From assembly GCA_009691045.1 (NCBI GenBank), contig SHWC01000016.1:1-35760 (forward strand): DNA of 35,760 nt, written 5' to 3'. Below the pieces are notes generated by a model. The model saw only the letters and a program-made list of their open reading frames with translations. It did not search any database and was not told the DNA's origin. The position numbers were made by a program, and so were the translations under genes. This DNA comes from Alphaproteobacteria bacterium. GTDB taxonomy: Bacteria > Pseudomonadota > Alphaproteobacteria > UBA828. Below are positions 24,868 to 33,003 of this stretch, piece after piece (within the stretch, counting starts at the first letter, position 1; each line of letters starts with the position of its first letter).

Positions 24868-24902
24868 ACGGACGGCGGTGCCAGATCGGTGTCGCCGTCC
24901 GT
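24868..24902 (+). terminator. Stem-loop terminator after the semialdehyde dehydrogenase
   Basis: A perfect 10-bp stem ACGGACGGCG / CGCCGTCCGT encloses a 15-base loop 23 bases after the stop. The following bases (ATTGCTTC) are not a strong T run, so termination may be partial, allowing some read-through into the amidase genes. Confidence 0.6.
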
Positions 24903-24937
24903 ATTGCTTCAACTAAGGCCGGCCTGAAAATATTGGT

Positions 24938-24966
24938 TTGCCGGCCGACGCCGCTAAGCTTGAATA
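24938..24966 (+). promoter_or_regulatory. Putative promoter of the first tandem amidase
   Basis: TTGCCG (24938-24943) and TTGAAT (24960-24965) are separated by 16 bases. The pattern TTTGCCGGC...CGCCGCT..GCTT.AAT recurs upstream of the second amidase (TTGCCG at 26485-26490, TTAAAT at 26508-26513). Its preservation in both paralogues suggests a functional promoter. The match to the sigma-70 consensus is only modest. Confidence 0.4.
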
Positions 24967-24998
24967 GTGATGTCCAATAATTTGGGGGGACACCGACC

Positions 24999-26408
24999 AT
25001 GGCGGCCAGTGACTTTGCCTATATGGGCCTGCTTGAGCTCGGCACGGCGTTCAAATCACGCAAGCTCTCGCCGGTCGAGATCACGCGCACGCTGCTCGAT
25101 CGGGTCGGCTTGGTTGACCGTACGCTCCTGAGCTATGCGACGGTGATGGCCGAAAGCGCCATGGCCGAGGCCAAAAAGGCGCAGGACGAAATCAGCCGCA
25201 GCCAGTATCGCGGGCCGCTCCATGGCGTGCCAATCGCGGTCAAGGATTTGTGCGATGCCGAGGGCGTGGTCACCGCCGCCGGCATGCCGCGCCTCTATGG
25301 CGATCATGTCGCGACCAAGGATTCGACCGTGGTGGCGCGCCTGCGCGCCGCTGGCGCCGTGATCCTTGGCAAGCTCCAGCTCACCGAAGGCGCGGTCGCG
25401 CATCATCACCCCGACGTCAAACCGCCGGTCAACCCGCACAACCCCGATTATTGGAGCGGCGCCTCATCGAGCGGCTCGGGCGTCGCGAGCGCGGCTGGTC
25501 TTTGTTATGGCTCGCTCGGGTCGGACACCGGCGGCTCCATCCGCTTTCCTTGCTTTGCCAATGGCGTCACCGGCATCAAGCCGACCTGGGGCCGCGTCAG
25601 CCGCGCCGGCGTTTTCCCACTGGCGCCCTCGCTCGACCATATCGGGCCGATGGCGCGCAGCGCCGGCGATTGCGGCGCGATCTTGAACGCGATCGCAGGC
25701 CTCGATCCCGATGACCCGACCACCTTGCGCGCACCGCCGCCGGATTGTTTGAACGGCATCGGCCTCGGCGCGCGCGGCATACGCATCGGCTTCGATGAGG
25801 CCTATGCGACGACCCGCGTCGATCCGTTGGTCGTCAAAGCGATCCGCGACGCGCTCGATGTCTTCAAAGCGGCCGGCGCCGATATCAAGCCGATCAAATT
25901 CCCGGCGACTGAGGCGGTTATCGCGGCGTGGTTTCCGATCTGCACGGCAGAGGCGGCCACTTCGCACGAAGCCAATTACCCCGCGCGCGAAGCCGATTTC
26001 GGCCCGGGTCTGAAAGGCTTGATCGATACCGGCCGTGCCACGACCGGCCAGGACTACGCCAAGTCCCACAAAATTCGTCAGATCTTCCGTGGTCAGCTCG
26101 ATGCGGTGTTCGAGACCGTCGATGCCGTGATCGCGCCGTCGTTGATGCGTCAGAACCTTACCAACGCCGAGTTCGATCAATTTGGCAGCGTCGAAAGCGA
26201 TTGGCCCGACCTCGTGCGCTTCACCTCGGTCTCCGATATGGCCGGCAACCCGACCATCTCGCTCCCGGCCGGCTTCAATCCCGATGGCGCGCCGATCGGC
26301 TTTCAATTGCTCGCGCGCAATCTGAACGAAAACCTGTTGGTGCGCCTGGGCGATGCCTATCAGCACGGCACATCGTGGCACAAACAACGGCCGAAACTCG
26401 CGCCCTAG
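24999..26408 (+). CDS. Amidase-signature amidase, tandem copy 1
   Basis: This 469-residue AS-family amidase has Lys82 (AVKDLC), cis-Ser156 in a variant SGASSSGSG motif (usually SGGSSGGSG), and nucleophile Ser180 in SDTGGSIRFP, so the triad is complete. An AHHHPD segment follows the LTEGA strand in both copies and replaces the usual asparagine-rich stretch, a subfamily mark. The ATG at 24999 is preceded by a GGGGGGA ribosome-binding site. It is the same length as the next gene and aligns with it without gaps. The substrate is unknown. Neighbouring semialdehyde dehydrogenase and aminotransferase point to amides of omega-amino acids (inference). It has no GatC-like partner, unlike the amidase at 11577. 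Confidence 0.94.
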   Translation: MAASDFAYMGLLELGTAFKSRKLSPVEITRTLLDRVGLVDRTLLSYATVMAESAMAEAKKAQDEISRSQYRGPLHGVPIAVKDLCDAEGVVTAAGMPRLYGDHVATKDSTVVARLRAAGAVILGKLQLTEGAVAHHHPDVKPPVNPHNPDYWSGASSSGSGVASAAGLCYGSLGSDTGGSIRFPCFANGVTGIKPTWGRVSRAGVFPLAPSLDHIGPMARSAGDCGAILNAIAGLDPDDPTTLRAPPPDCLNGIGLGARGIRIGFDEAYATTRVDPLVVKAIRDALDVFKAAGADIKPIKFPATEAVIAAWFPICTAEAATSHEANYPAREADFGPGLKGLIDTGRATTGQDYAKSHKIRQIFRGQLDAVFETVDAVIAPSLMRQNLTNAEFDQFGSVESDWPDLVRFTSVSDMAGNPTISLPAGFNPDGAPIGFQLLARNLNENLLVRLGDAYQHGTSWHKQRPKLAP

Positions 26409-26484
26409 ACCGGCTCTTCTTTATCAGCAAGAGGCTTGCCTGATTTAACTTGGGCGGAATAGGCGCTAAGTCCGCACTTTGAGT

Positions 26485-26513
26485 TTGCCGGCTCGCCGCC
26501 GCTGCGCTTAAAT
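26485..26513 (+). promoter_or_regulatory. Putative promoter of the second tandem amidase
   Basis: TTGCCG (26485-26490) and TTAAAT (26508-26513) have a 17-base spacer, and the block aligns with the element upstream of the first amidase with a one-base length difference. It suggests that the duplication included the upstream region and that each amidase has its own transcription start. No experimental promoter is known. Confidence 0.4.
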
Positions 26514-26551
26514 GGCCACAAGCCACTAAGACAAAACGGGAGACGACGGTC

Positions 26552-27961
26552 ATGGCCAATAGCGATCTAGCCTATATGGGGCTCCTTGAGCTCGGCGCGG
26601 CGATCAAGGCGCGCAAGGTGTCGTCGGTCGAGGCGACGCGTACGATGTTCGATCGCATCGCGGCGTTCGACGCGAAGCTTTACAGTTACTGCGCCCTGAT
26701 GCGCGAGACCGCCGAGGCCGAAGCGAAGCAGGCCGATGCCGAGATCGGCAAAGGCCAGCACAAGGGCCCACTGCATGGCGTGCCGGTCGCGGTCAAAGAT
26801 TTATGCGATGCCAAGGGCGTGGTCACCGCCGCCGGCATGCCGCGCATCAAGAACAAGAACGTCGCGACCAAGGATTCGACGGTCGTCACCAAATTCCGGG
26901 CCGCGGGCGCGGTGATCCTGGGCAAGCTCCAGCTCACCGAGGGCGCGGTCGCGCACCATCATCCCGACATCAAGGTGCCGGTGAATCCGCACAATGCGAA
27001 ATTTTGGAGCGGGGCCTCATCGAGCGGTTCGGGCGTCGCGACCGCCGCCGGCCTTTGTTATGGCTCGCTCGGCTCCGACACGGGCGGCTCGATCCGCCTC
27101 CCCTGCTTCGCCAATGGCGTCACCGGGATCAAGGGTAGTTGGGGGCGGGTCAGCAAGGCGGGCGTCGCGGCGCTTTCGTGGTCGCTCGACCATGTTGGCC
27201 CGATGGCGCGGAGCGCCGCCGATTGTGGCGCAATTCTGGGCACCATCGCGGGCGTCGATCCGGCGGACCCGACCGCGCTCCGCGTGCCGGTGCCGGATTA
27301 TTTGGCCGGGCTCGGTCAAGACCTCAAGGGCGTGCGCATCGGCTTCGATGAGGCCTATGCGACCAAGCATGTGATCCCGGCCATTACCAAATCGATGGTT
27401 CAGGCGGTTGAAGTGCTGCGCGCGGCAGGCGCCGAAATCAAGCCGATCAAATTTCCGTCGACCGATGAGGTGCTCGAGGCGTGGTTCTCGATCTGCCCGC
27501 CCGAATGCGCCGCCGCGCATGAGGCGACCTTCCCCGCGCGCGCGGCCGATTACGGCCCGGGCCTGAAAGAAATGGCAGAGAACGGCCATAAGACGAGCGG
27601 CATCGCCTACGCCAAAGCACACAATGTGCGCATGATCTTCCGTGGCCAATATGACGCGGTGTTCGACGATGTCGATGTCGTCGTGGCGCCCTCGGGCATG
27701 AGCTATACGCTGTCGGTCAAAGAGTTTGACGTGTTCGGCTCAAAAGACACCGATTGGCCCGACCTGATCCGCTTCACCGCTCCGTTCGACATGGCGGGCA
27801 CGCCCACCCTATCGTTGCCGGCGGGCTTCGATTCGGAAGGCGTGCCCTTCGGCTTCCAGCTCCTTGGGCGCCATTTGGGCGAGACACCGTTGGTGCGCGT
27901 GGGCGATGCCTATCAGCGCGCGACCGACCATCACAAACGGCGGCCCCAATTGGCGCCTTGA
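26552..27961 (+). CDS. Amidase-signature amidase, tandem copy 2
   Basis: This 469-residue amidase is paralogous to the preceding gene, with the same length and residue numbering: Lys82, cis-Ser156 and nucleophile Ser180 in SDTGGSIRLP. The first 50 residues show 30 identities by my count; the core is closer. The copies differ around residue 100 (RLYGDH versus RIKNKN) and in the helical segment near 300-340, where substrate contacts usually lie, so the pair may have split specificities. The ATG at 26552 has a GGGAGACGACGG site (GGGAG). The aminotransferase begins 19 bases after its stop, which suggests one transcript. Confidence 0.94.
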   Translation: MANSDLAYMGLLELGAAIKARKVSSVEATRTMFDRIAAFDAKLYSYCALMRETAEAEAKQADAEIGKGQHKGPLHGVPVAVKDLCDAKGVVTAAGMPRIKNKNVATKDSTVVTKFRAAGAVILGKLQLTEGAVAHHHPDIKVPVNPHNAKFWSGASSSGSGVATAAGLCYGSLGSDTGGSIRLPCFANGVTGIKGSWGRVSKAGVAALSWSLDHVGPMARSAADCGAILGTIAGVDPADPTALRVPVPDYLAGLGQDLKGVRIGFDEAYATKHVIPAITKSMVQAVEVLRAAGAEIKPIKFPSTDEVLEAWFSICPPECAAAHEATFPARAADYGPGLKEMAENGHKTSGIAYAKAHNVRMIFRGQYDAVFDDVDVVVAPSGMSYTLSVKEFDVFGSKDTDWPDLIRFTAPFDMAGTPTLSLPAGFDSEGVPFGFQLLGRHLGETPLVRVGDAYQRATDHHKRRPQLAP

Positions 27962-27980
27962 AGGCAGGACCGAACCTCCC

Positions 27981-29387
27981 ATGACCGAGAGGCGCGATTG
28001 GTCCCAGCTCGAGCGCTGGGATCGCAGCTATTATCTGCACAGCACGCAGGCCGCGGCCGAACACGTGTTCACCGCGGTCGATTCAATGGATGGCAATTAC
28101 TTCACGCTGTCCGACGGCACGCGGCTCCTCGATTTTCAGAGCCAGCTGATTTCCGACAGCATGGGTCACCGCCATCCGGCGATCCATGGCGAATTGACGC
28201 GCGCCATGGAGCGCTATGGCCATGTGTTGTTCGGCATGGCGAATGAGTATCGCGCGCGGGCCGCTAAACTGATCGTGGAAGACGTGCTCGGGCCCAATTC
28301 CTGGGCCGGGCGCGTGCGGATTTTTGCCTCAGGCACGGACGCGGTCGAATGCGCGACCAACATGGCGCGGCTCTACACCCGCCGCACCGTGATTTTGACT
28401 CAAGCGCATTCCTTCCATGGCATGACCATGGGCTCGACCATGATGCGCGGCTATCGCAATAACCTAACACCGCAGGGCGATCTATCGGCCGTGCAAGACG
28501 TGCCGGGCTTTCCGCCGCATGGCTATATCCCGATCCCGCCGCCCGAGCCGGAAGATTATCAGGCAAGCGGCACGCTGCCGTCGATCATCGCGACCGAGCA
28601 AATCCTGCGCGCGATTGGGCCCGAGAATATCGCGGGTGTGATCACCGAGCCCATGCTCGGCGGCGGTGGCACTTTCCCTCACAAGGATTACATGCCGGCG
28701 CTGGTTGCGCTCGCGCGCAAATATGGGATTCTGTGGATCGACGATGAAGTGATCACCGGCTTTGGCCGGCTCGGCGAATGGTTTGGCTATCAGCATTGGT
28801 CGGGCCTCGCGCCCGATCTTCTGGCCGGCGGCAAGGGCGTCAATTCTTGCGCGCTACCGGTCGGCGTGGTGATCGCCAATAAAGCGATCTCGGATCATTT
28901 CGAGCGCGCGCGCTGGTGGAGTGGCTCAACCTGGGACGGTCACCCGCTGGTCTGCGCCACCATCGTCGGTAATCTCGAATACATGCTGGCCAACAACATT
29001 ATCCAGCAGGTGCGCCAACGCGGCGCCTATCTCAAGGAACGGCTCGATGGCTTGAAGCCGAAACACCCCTCGATCGGCCGAATCTCCGGTCGCGGCCTGT
29101 TTCAGGTGATTGACCTGATCAATGGCGAGGGCAAACCGATCGTGCCGGAAGACCGCTTCAGCGCGTTCACCGGCGATCTCGGCGAACACCCGAACGTGAT
29201 CGTCTATAAGGAAATGGCGAACCGCGGGGTCTTCATGGGCGGCTTCACGCCGAACACCTTGAAGCTCGGCCCGCCCTTCACCGTGACGCAAGACGATATC
29301 GACCTCGCGATCGATGCGTTGGACGCCGCGCTCGACGTGATCGATGCCAAATTCGGCAAGACGGGCGCCAGGCCACGATCCAATTAG
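27981..29387 (+). CDS. Class III pyridoxal-phosphate aminotransferase
   Basis: This 468-residue fold type I, class III aminotransferase has a phosphate-binding segment FASGTDAVECA (115-125), HSFHGMTMG (143-151, aromatic-His-Gly), IDDEVITGFGR with Asp255 for the pyridine nitrogen, and the PLP lysine Lys285 in AGGKGVNSC. Members use omega-amino acids such as GABA, beta-alanine or ornithine, or amines such as taurine. The frame is open from 27864, but the ATG at 27981 starts the family sequence 19 bases after the amidase stop. The family is secure. Placement with the semialdehyde dehydrogenase and amidases supports an omega-amino acid or amine donor; that is inference. Confidence 0.94.
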   Translation: MTERRDWSQLERWDRSYYLHSTQAAAEHVFTAVDSMDGNYFTLSDGTRLLDFQSQLISDSMGHRHPAIHGELTRAMERYGHVLFGMANEYRARAAKLIVEDVLGPNSWAGRVRIFASGTDAVECATNMARLYTRRTVILTQAHSFHGMTMGSTMMRGYRNNLTPQGDLSAVQDVPGFPPHGYIPIPPPEPEDYQASGTLPSIIATEQILRAIGPENIAGVITEPMLGGGGTFPHKDYMPALVALARKYGILWIDDEVITGFGRLGEWFGYQHWSGLAPDLLAGGKGVNSCALPVGVVIANKAISDHFERARWWSGSTWDGHPLVCATIVGNLEYMLANNIIQQVRQRGAYLKERLDGLKPKHPSIGRISGRGLFQVIDLINGEGKPIVPEDRFSAFTGDLGEHPNVIVYKEMANRGVFMGGFTPNTLKLGPPFTVTQDDIDLAIDALDAALDVIDAKFGKTGARPRSN

Positions 29388-29414
29388 CCTGAGCGCCCGG
29401 TCAACGACACGCCG

Positions 29415-30002
29415 TCATGCCTTGGTAATGACGATCTCCGCATAGTTCGATGGCACCCGCATTGAGTCATCGCTCGCCGTATTGAAGCGTGCGATCGTGG
29501 CACGGAGGCCATTGGCGAGCGCGGCTTGTCCGGCCGGGTCGAGCGCCAAAAAGGCTTTGTGAACCGGCCCATAGAAGGCGCGGAAAATATCGAGAAAATG
29601 ATCGACCGAGCGATAGCGAAAGACAAACGCCTTTTCCTCGATCGCCATTTGCCGCGCCTGGTGTTTGAACTGCTCCTCAAGCCACGCTTTGGTCCCCCAC
29701 AACGCCGGTGAATTCACGCCGGGTGGTGGCGCGACGCGCACAATTTTGGCCGAGCGCGACAGAGCCTCGGCCTCGCGCGGGCCGATATTTGCCATCTCCT
29801 TGATATCGGCGCCGGCGACGAAGGCCTTTTCGCCCGCGCCGGTCAAGATCACGGCCCGCACGCCCTCATCGCCCGCGATGCGATCGAACGCACTTTTCAA
29901 GGCGCTGAGCACCTGGGCGTTCAGCGCGTTCAGCGCCTCAGGTCGGTTGATGGTCAGCCGCTCGACCGCGCCGATGCGTTCGGCCATCAAGATCTCGGCC
30001 AT
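29415..30002 (-). CDS. Chimeric ORF: enoyl-CoA hydratase N-terminus fused to a methyltransferase C-terminus
   Basis: This intact 195-codon frame has two unrelated parts. Residues 1-85 are the N-terminal part of an enoyl-CoA hydratase (crotonase): RLTINRPEALNALN, then GAGEKAFVAGADIKEM with the first oxyanion-hole glycine. The next expected segment (ALGGG...), with the second oxyanion residue, and the rest of the crotonase are missing. Residues 86-195 read PPPGVNSPALWGTKA, FRYRSVDHFLDIFRAFYG, ARFNTASDDS and NYAEIVITKA. I recognise these as the C-terminal end of a class I SAM methyltransferase, without its SAM-binding motif. The join falls at about 29727-29759. It follows the dehydrogenase gene by three bases and was probably the hydratase of that operon. 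A catalytically dead product is expected. Confidence 0.75.
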   Translation of the reverse strand: MAEILMAERIGAVERLTINRPEALNALNAQVLSALKSAFDRIAGDEGVRAVILTGAGEKAFVAGADIKEMANIGPREAEALSRSAKIVRVAPPPGVNSPALWGTKAWLEEQFKHQARQMAIEEKAFVFRYRSVDHFLDIFRAFYGPVHKAFLALDPAGQAALANGLRATIARFNTASDDSMRVPSNYAEIVITKA

Positions 30003-30005
30003 CGC

Positions 30006-30869
30006 CTATTCCTTCTTTTCGTATTTGTACCAGCCGCGGCCATATTTGCGGCCGTTATAGCCGGCCTTGACCATCTGCTTCATCAAGGGCCGCGGCAAAA
30101 AGCGATCGCCATAGGCCTTATGAAGAATCTCCTGCACATCGAGCGTGAGATTATTGGTCACGCCATCCATCAGACGAAACGGCCCGACCGGCAGGCCCAT
30201 GCCGAGCCGGCAGGCGGTGTCGATATCCTCGGGCGTCGCGACGCCCTCTTCGACCAGGCGGATCGCCTCGATCCAAAAAGTATGAATCAGTCGGTTGACC
30301 GCAAAGCCGACCACATCCTTAATGCGCACCGGTGTTTTGCCAGCCTCGGTGCACAGCGCGAAAGCGTCTTTGACGGCGTCCTCGTTGGTGTCGAGCCCGG
30401 GGATGACCTCAACCAAGGCCATGCGCGAGACCGGCGAAAAATAATGCGTGCCGAGGAAGCGCCCACGCCGCGCCGCCGGCCAATAGGATGACAGCACGGT
30501 GATCGGAATGCTCGATGTGTTGCTCATCAGCAAGCAACCGGGCGCGACAATGGCGTCAAGCTTTTTGTAGGTGTCGCCCTTGATCTTTTCGTCTTCGAAG
30601 ACCGCCTCGATCACCGCTTCACGATCGCGATAGAGGCCGAGATCGAGCGTGGTCTCGATCTGGCCGAGCGCGCGTTGTTTATCCTCCGGCTTGTAGAAAC
30701 CGCGCTGTATGCCCTTGTCGAGCACGGCGCCAAGATTGGCCATCGCTCTGTCGAGCGAGGCCTGATCGCGGTCGGTCAGGCGCACATGCTTGCCCGCGAG
30801 CGCCATCACCAGCGCAATCTCCGAGCCCATCATGCCAGCGCCGACCACGCCGATTTTTGTCAACGCCAT
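30006..30869 (-). CDS. 3-hydroxyacyl-CoA dehydrogenase (NAD+)
   Basis: This 287-residue enzyme of beta-oxidation or butanoyl-CoA metabolism converts 3-hydroxyacyl-CoA to 3-ketoacyl-CoA. It has the Rossmann motif IGVVGAGMMGSEIAL with Asp33 at the end of the second strand for NAD, SNTSSIPIT (116-124), the catalytic His142 in GTHYFSPV and Glu154 in VEVIPG, and KDVVGFAVNRL, the usual start of the C-terminal domain. The C-terminal domain is complete (GYNGRKYGRGWYKY). The length is that of stand-alone PaaH/HbdA-type enzymes. It is transcribed leftward with the truncated hydratase, three bases downstream, and lies just downstream of the thiolase. Confidence 0.94.
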   Translation of the reverse strand: MALTKIGVVGAGMMGSEIALVMALAGKHVRLTDRDQASLDRAMANLGAVLDKGIQRGFYKPEDKQRALGQIETTLDLGLYRDREAVIEAVFEDEKIKGDTYKKLDAIVAPGCLLMSNTSSIPITVLSSYWPAARRGRFLGTHYFSPVSRMALVEVIPGLDTNEDAVKDAFALCTEAGKTPVRIKDVVGFAVNRLIHTFWIEAIRLVEEGVATPEDIDTACRLGMGLPVGPFRLMDGVTNNLTLDVQEILHKAYGDRFLPRPLMKQMVKAGYNGRKYGRGWYKYEKKE

Positions 30870-30905
30870 GTCTCTTCCCTTCTCAACGATCTTTGTTCGC
30901 GGCGC

Positions 30906-32096
30906 TCAGTGTGTCGCGACGTTCTCGATCAACATAGCGAGGCCCTGGCCGGCGCCCATGCACATGCTGATGATCGCATAACGCTGCTTGGTCTCTCTCA
31001 AATGCTGCATGGCGACCAGCGTCATCCGGGCCCCCGTCGCGCCCGGCGGATGGCCGATCGAAATGCCGCCACCATAGAGATTGGTTTTCTCGCGGCTCAC
31101 ACCGAGCTGGCTTTCCGCGAACAGGCAGACCGCCGCGAAGGCCTCATTGATTTCGTAATAATCGATCTGATCGGCCGTCATACCGCGCTGGTCGAGCAGT
31201 TTTTTGATCGCGGGCACCGGACCGCATCCCATAATACGCGGCGGCACGCCTACAATGGCCCAATCGACGATGCGGGCGATCGGCTCGACGCCTAACTTCT
31301 CCGCCGCTTTGCGCTCGGCCACAACGACCATGGCGGCGCCATCGGTCACGCCGCTCGAATTGCCGGCGGTGACCTTGCCGCCGTCGCGAAACACCGGGGC
31401 CATTTTGGCCAGTTTATCGACCGTGACGTCGGGACGCGGATATTCGTCGTCCTTCATCAGGCGCATCGCCTTGCCATCCCTGACCTCGATCGGCGCGATC
31501 TGCTTGGCCAGGAACCCCGACGCGATCGCGGCACCGGCGCGTTTCTGGCTCATTACGGCCCATTCATCCATGGGCGGGCGGGCAATCTGATTATCCTCGG
31601 CGAGGTTCTCGGCGGTCTCGCCCATGAGTTGGAGGCTGAACGGATCGCGATAGGCCCAATCGAGCGCGTCCATCATGGTTTGCGGCCCGCGCTTGTGGCC
31701 CCAGCGCGATGTGGTGAGCACGAACGGCGCGCGCGAAAAATTCTCGCCGCCGCCGGCGACCGCGATCTTGCCGTGCCCGCTGATGATCTGTTCGGCCGCG
31801 GTGATGATCGCCTGCGAGCCCGAGCCGCATGCGCGGCTGACATTGAGCGCCGCGCTCTCGACCGGCAGGCCCGCTTCGATCCCTATAAAGCGCGCGGCCA
31901 AATAGCCCTCCTGGTCGACCGGCAGCACATTGCCCCAGACCAAATGGTCGACATGCTGGGCATCGAGTTTGGCCGCCGCCAGGCACGCCTTGGTAGCGTG
32001 GACGCCGAGTTGCGCCAAGGGGATATCGCGCAGCGATTTGCCGAAATCGCCGAAGGGCGTGCGCTTGCCGCCCGCGAGAATGATGTCGGTGGTCAT
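30906..32096 (-). CDS. Acetyl-CoA acyltransferase (thiolase)
   Basis: This 396-residue type II thiolase has the acyl-accepting Cys90 (NVSRACGSGSQA), NEAF (317-320), His349 in GHPPGATG and the second cysteine Cys379 in CMGAGQG, so all catalytic residues are in place. The enzyme cleaves 3-ketoacyl-CoA or, in reverse, condenses acyl-CoA units. An open frame reaches 32339, but the segment before the ATG at 32096 overlaps the divergent regulator region and has no thiolase character. It heads a leftward series (thiolase, 3-hydroxyacyl-CoA dehydrogenase, hydratase remnant), with 36 bases to the next gene. It is probably controlled by the divergent GntR-type regulator. Chain-length preference is not readable. 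Confidence 0.95.
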   Translation of the reverse strand: MTTDIILAGGKRTPFGDFGKSLRDIPLAQLGVHATKACLAAAKLDAQHVDHLVWGNVLPVDQEGYLAARFIGIEAGLPVESAALNVSRACGSGSQAIITAAEQIISGHGKIAVAGGGENFSRAPFVLTTSRWGHKRGPQTMMDALDWAYRDPFSLQLMGETAENLAEDNQIARPPMDEWAVMSQKRAGAAIASGFLAKQIAPIEVRDGKAMRLMKDDEYPRPDVTVDKLAKMAPVFRDGGKVTAGNSSGVTDGAAMVVVAERKAAEKLGVEPIARIVDWAIVGVPPRIMGCGPVPAIKKLLDQRGMTADQIDYYEINEAFAAVCLFAESQLGVSREKTNLYGGGISIGHPPGATGARMTLVAMQHLRETKQRYAIISMCMGAGQGLAMLIENVATH

Positions 32097-32218
32097 GGGG
32101 GCCTGTTTTCCGTTGGTTTTAGGGTCCGGTCGAGGGCAAATCTGGCGCTGCCCCAGCGGACCCCGCAGCCCGGATTGTAGGCCGGACAGCCCGGGGGTCA
32201 ACGATTTGAATGACGAAA

Positions 32219-32229
32219 TTGTATGACAA
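32219..32229. promoter_or_regulatory. Putative GntR/FCD operator
   Basis: TTGTATGACAA is a 4-3-4 palindrome of the form TNGTNNNACNA, the pattern bound by FadR/PdhR-type (FCD) GntR regulators. It lies between the divergent thiolase (start 32096) and regulator genes and overlaps the first possible regulator start at 32223. It could serve autoregulation and control of the thiolase operon. One short site only, so it may be chance. Confidence 0.4.
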
Positions 32230-32996
32230 GACCTATCATTCCGCGCGAACCCAAAGTGAGCCGAACGATGGCCGTGATGGACATGCCGGTGGCAATCAAG
32301 CTCGAGCGGCGTGTGCGTGCGCAAACCGGGCGCAAGCACGGCCTGAGCTCGCCTGACCAGGTGGTCGCCGCCTTGATCCGCGGCCTCCAGGCCGGTCGTT
32401 TTGTGCCGGGCCAGCGCCTGATCGAGGCCGACCTAACCAAGGAGCTCAAGGTCTCGCGCGGGCCGGTGCGCGAGGCCTTGAAGCGGCTCGCCGCCGAAGG
32501 GCTGGTGAGCCTGATCCCGCATCGGGGCGCCTATATCCGGGCGCTCGCCCGCCATGAAGTGCACGATGTGCTGCTCGTGCAGGAAATGTTGACCGGCCTC
32601 GCCGCGCGGCTCGCTGCCCAGGCGATCAATGCGGGCAATAACCGCGCGGATTTCGAGGCGGCGTACCGGCATTTGCGCGCGTTCCGCGATCATGCCGAAA
32701 GCATCGCCTTCCTCGAGGAGCGTTCACGCTTCTATAGCACCATGATTCGTATTGGCGGCAATCATGAGCTCGGGCGGATGATGCCGGCCATGCAAATCCA
32801 TTTGCTCCGTCTGCAATTTCATCAGCATTTGACGCCGAAGGATCGCACGCGCCAATTTAAGGAATATGACGCGCTCGTCGCCGCCATTCTCGACGGCAAT
32901 CAGAACGGGGCTGAAAGACTGATGCGACAACACATAAGGCGCACGCGCCTCGCCATCGAACGACTGCCCGACAGCGCGTTCGCGAGCTTGGTCTGA
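32223..32996 (+). CDS. GntR family transcriptional regulator, FCD subfamily
   Basis: This protein is up to 257 residues long. A winged helix-turn-helix (about 45-105) contains FVPGQRLIEADLTKELKVSRG and PVREALKRLAAEGLVSLIPHRGAYIR (read in parts), diagnostic of GntR. The remainder is an all-helical FCD ligand domain (EVHDVLLVQEMLTGLAARLA, then histidine-containing segments near the C-terminus that often bind metal and acid ligand). Several starts are possible (32223, 32268, 32277) and none has a strong ribosome-binding site. The operator-like site overlapping 32223 favours a later start. It is divergent from the thiolase, so it likely represses it; the ligand would be an acid or acyl-CoA of that pathway (inference). 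Confidence 0.9.
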   Translation: MTRPIIPREPKVSRTMAVMDMPVAIKLERRVRAQTGRKHGLSSPDQVVAALIRGLQAGRFVPGQRLIEADLTKELKVSRGPVREALKRLAAEGLVSLIPHRGAYIRALARHEVHDVLLVQEMLTGLAARLAAQAINAGNNRADFEAAYRHLRAFRDHAESIAFLEERSRFYSTMIRIGGNHELGRMMPAMQIHLLRLQFHQHLTPKDRTRQFKEYDALVAAILDGNQNGAERLMRQHIRRTRLAIERLPDSAFASLV

Positions 32997-33003
32997 TTGC
33001 GTC

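Noticed and set aside
25464-26387. Long antisense open frame (over 300 codons) opposite the first tandem amidase; similar ones at 8765-9586, 5473-6279 and 27017-27649
   Set aside because: Composition is rich in Arg, Ala and Gly with no recognisable motif, and each lies fully opposite a gene with complete catalytic residues. These are GC-rich shadow frames.
24999-27961. The two amidases as an assembly duplication
   Set aside because: They differ at many residues spread through the length, and the flanking sequences differ, so they are true paralogues.
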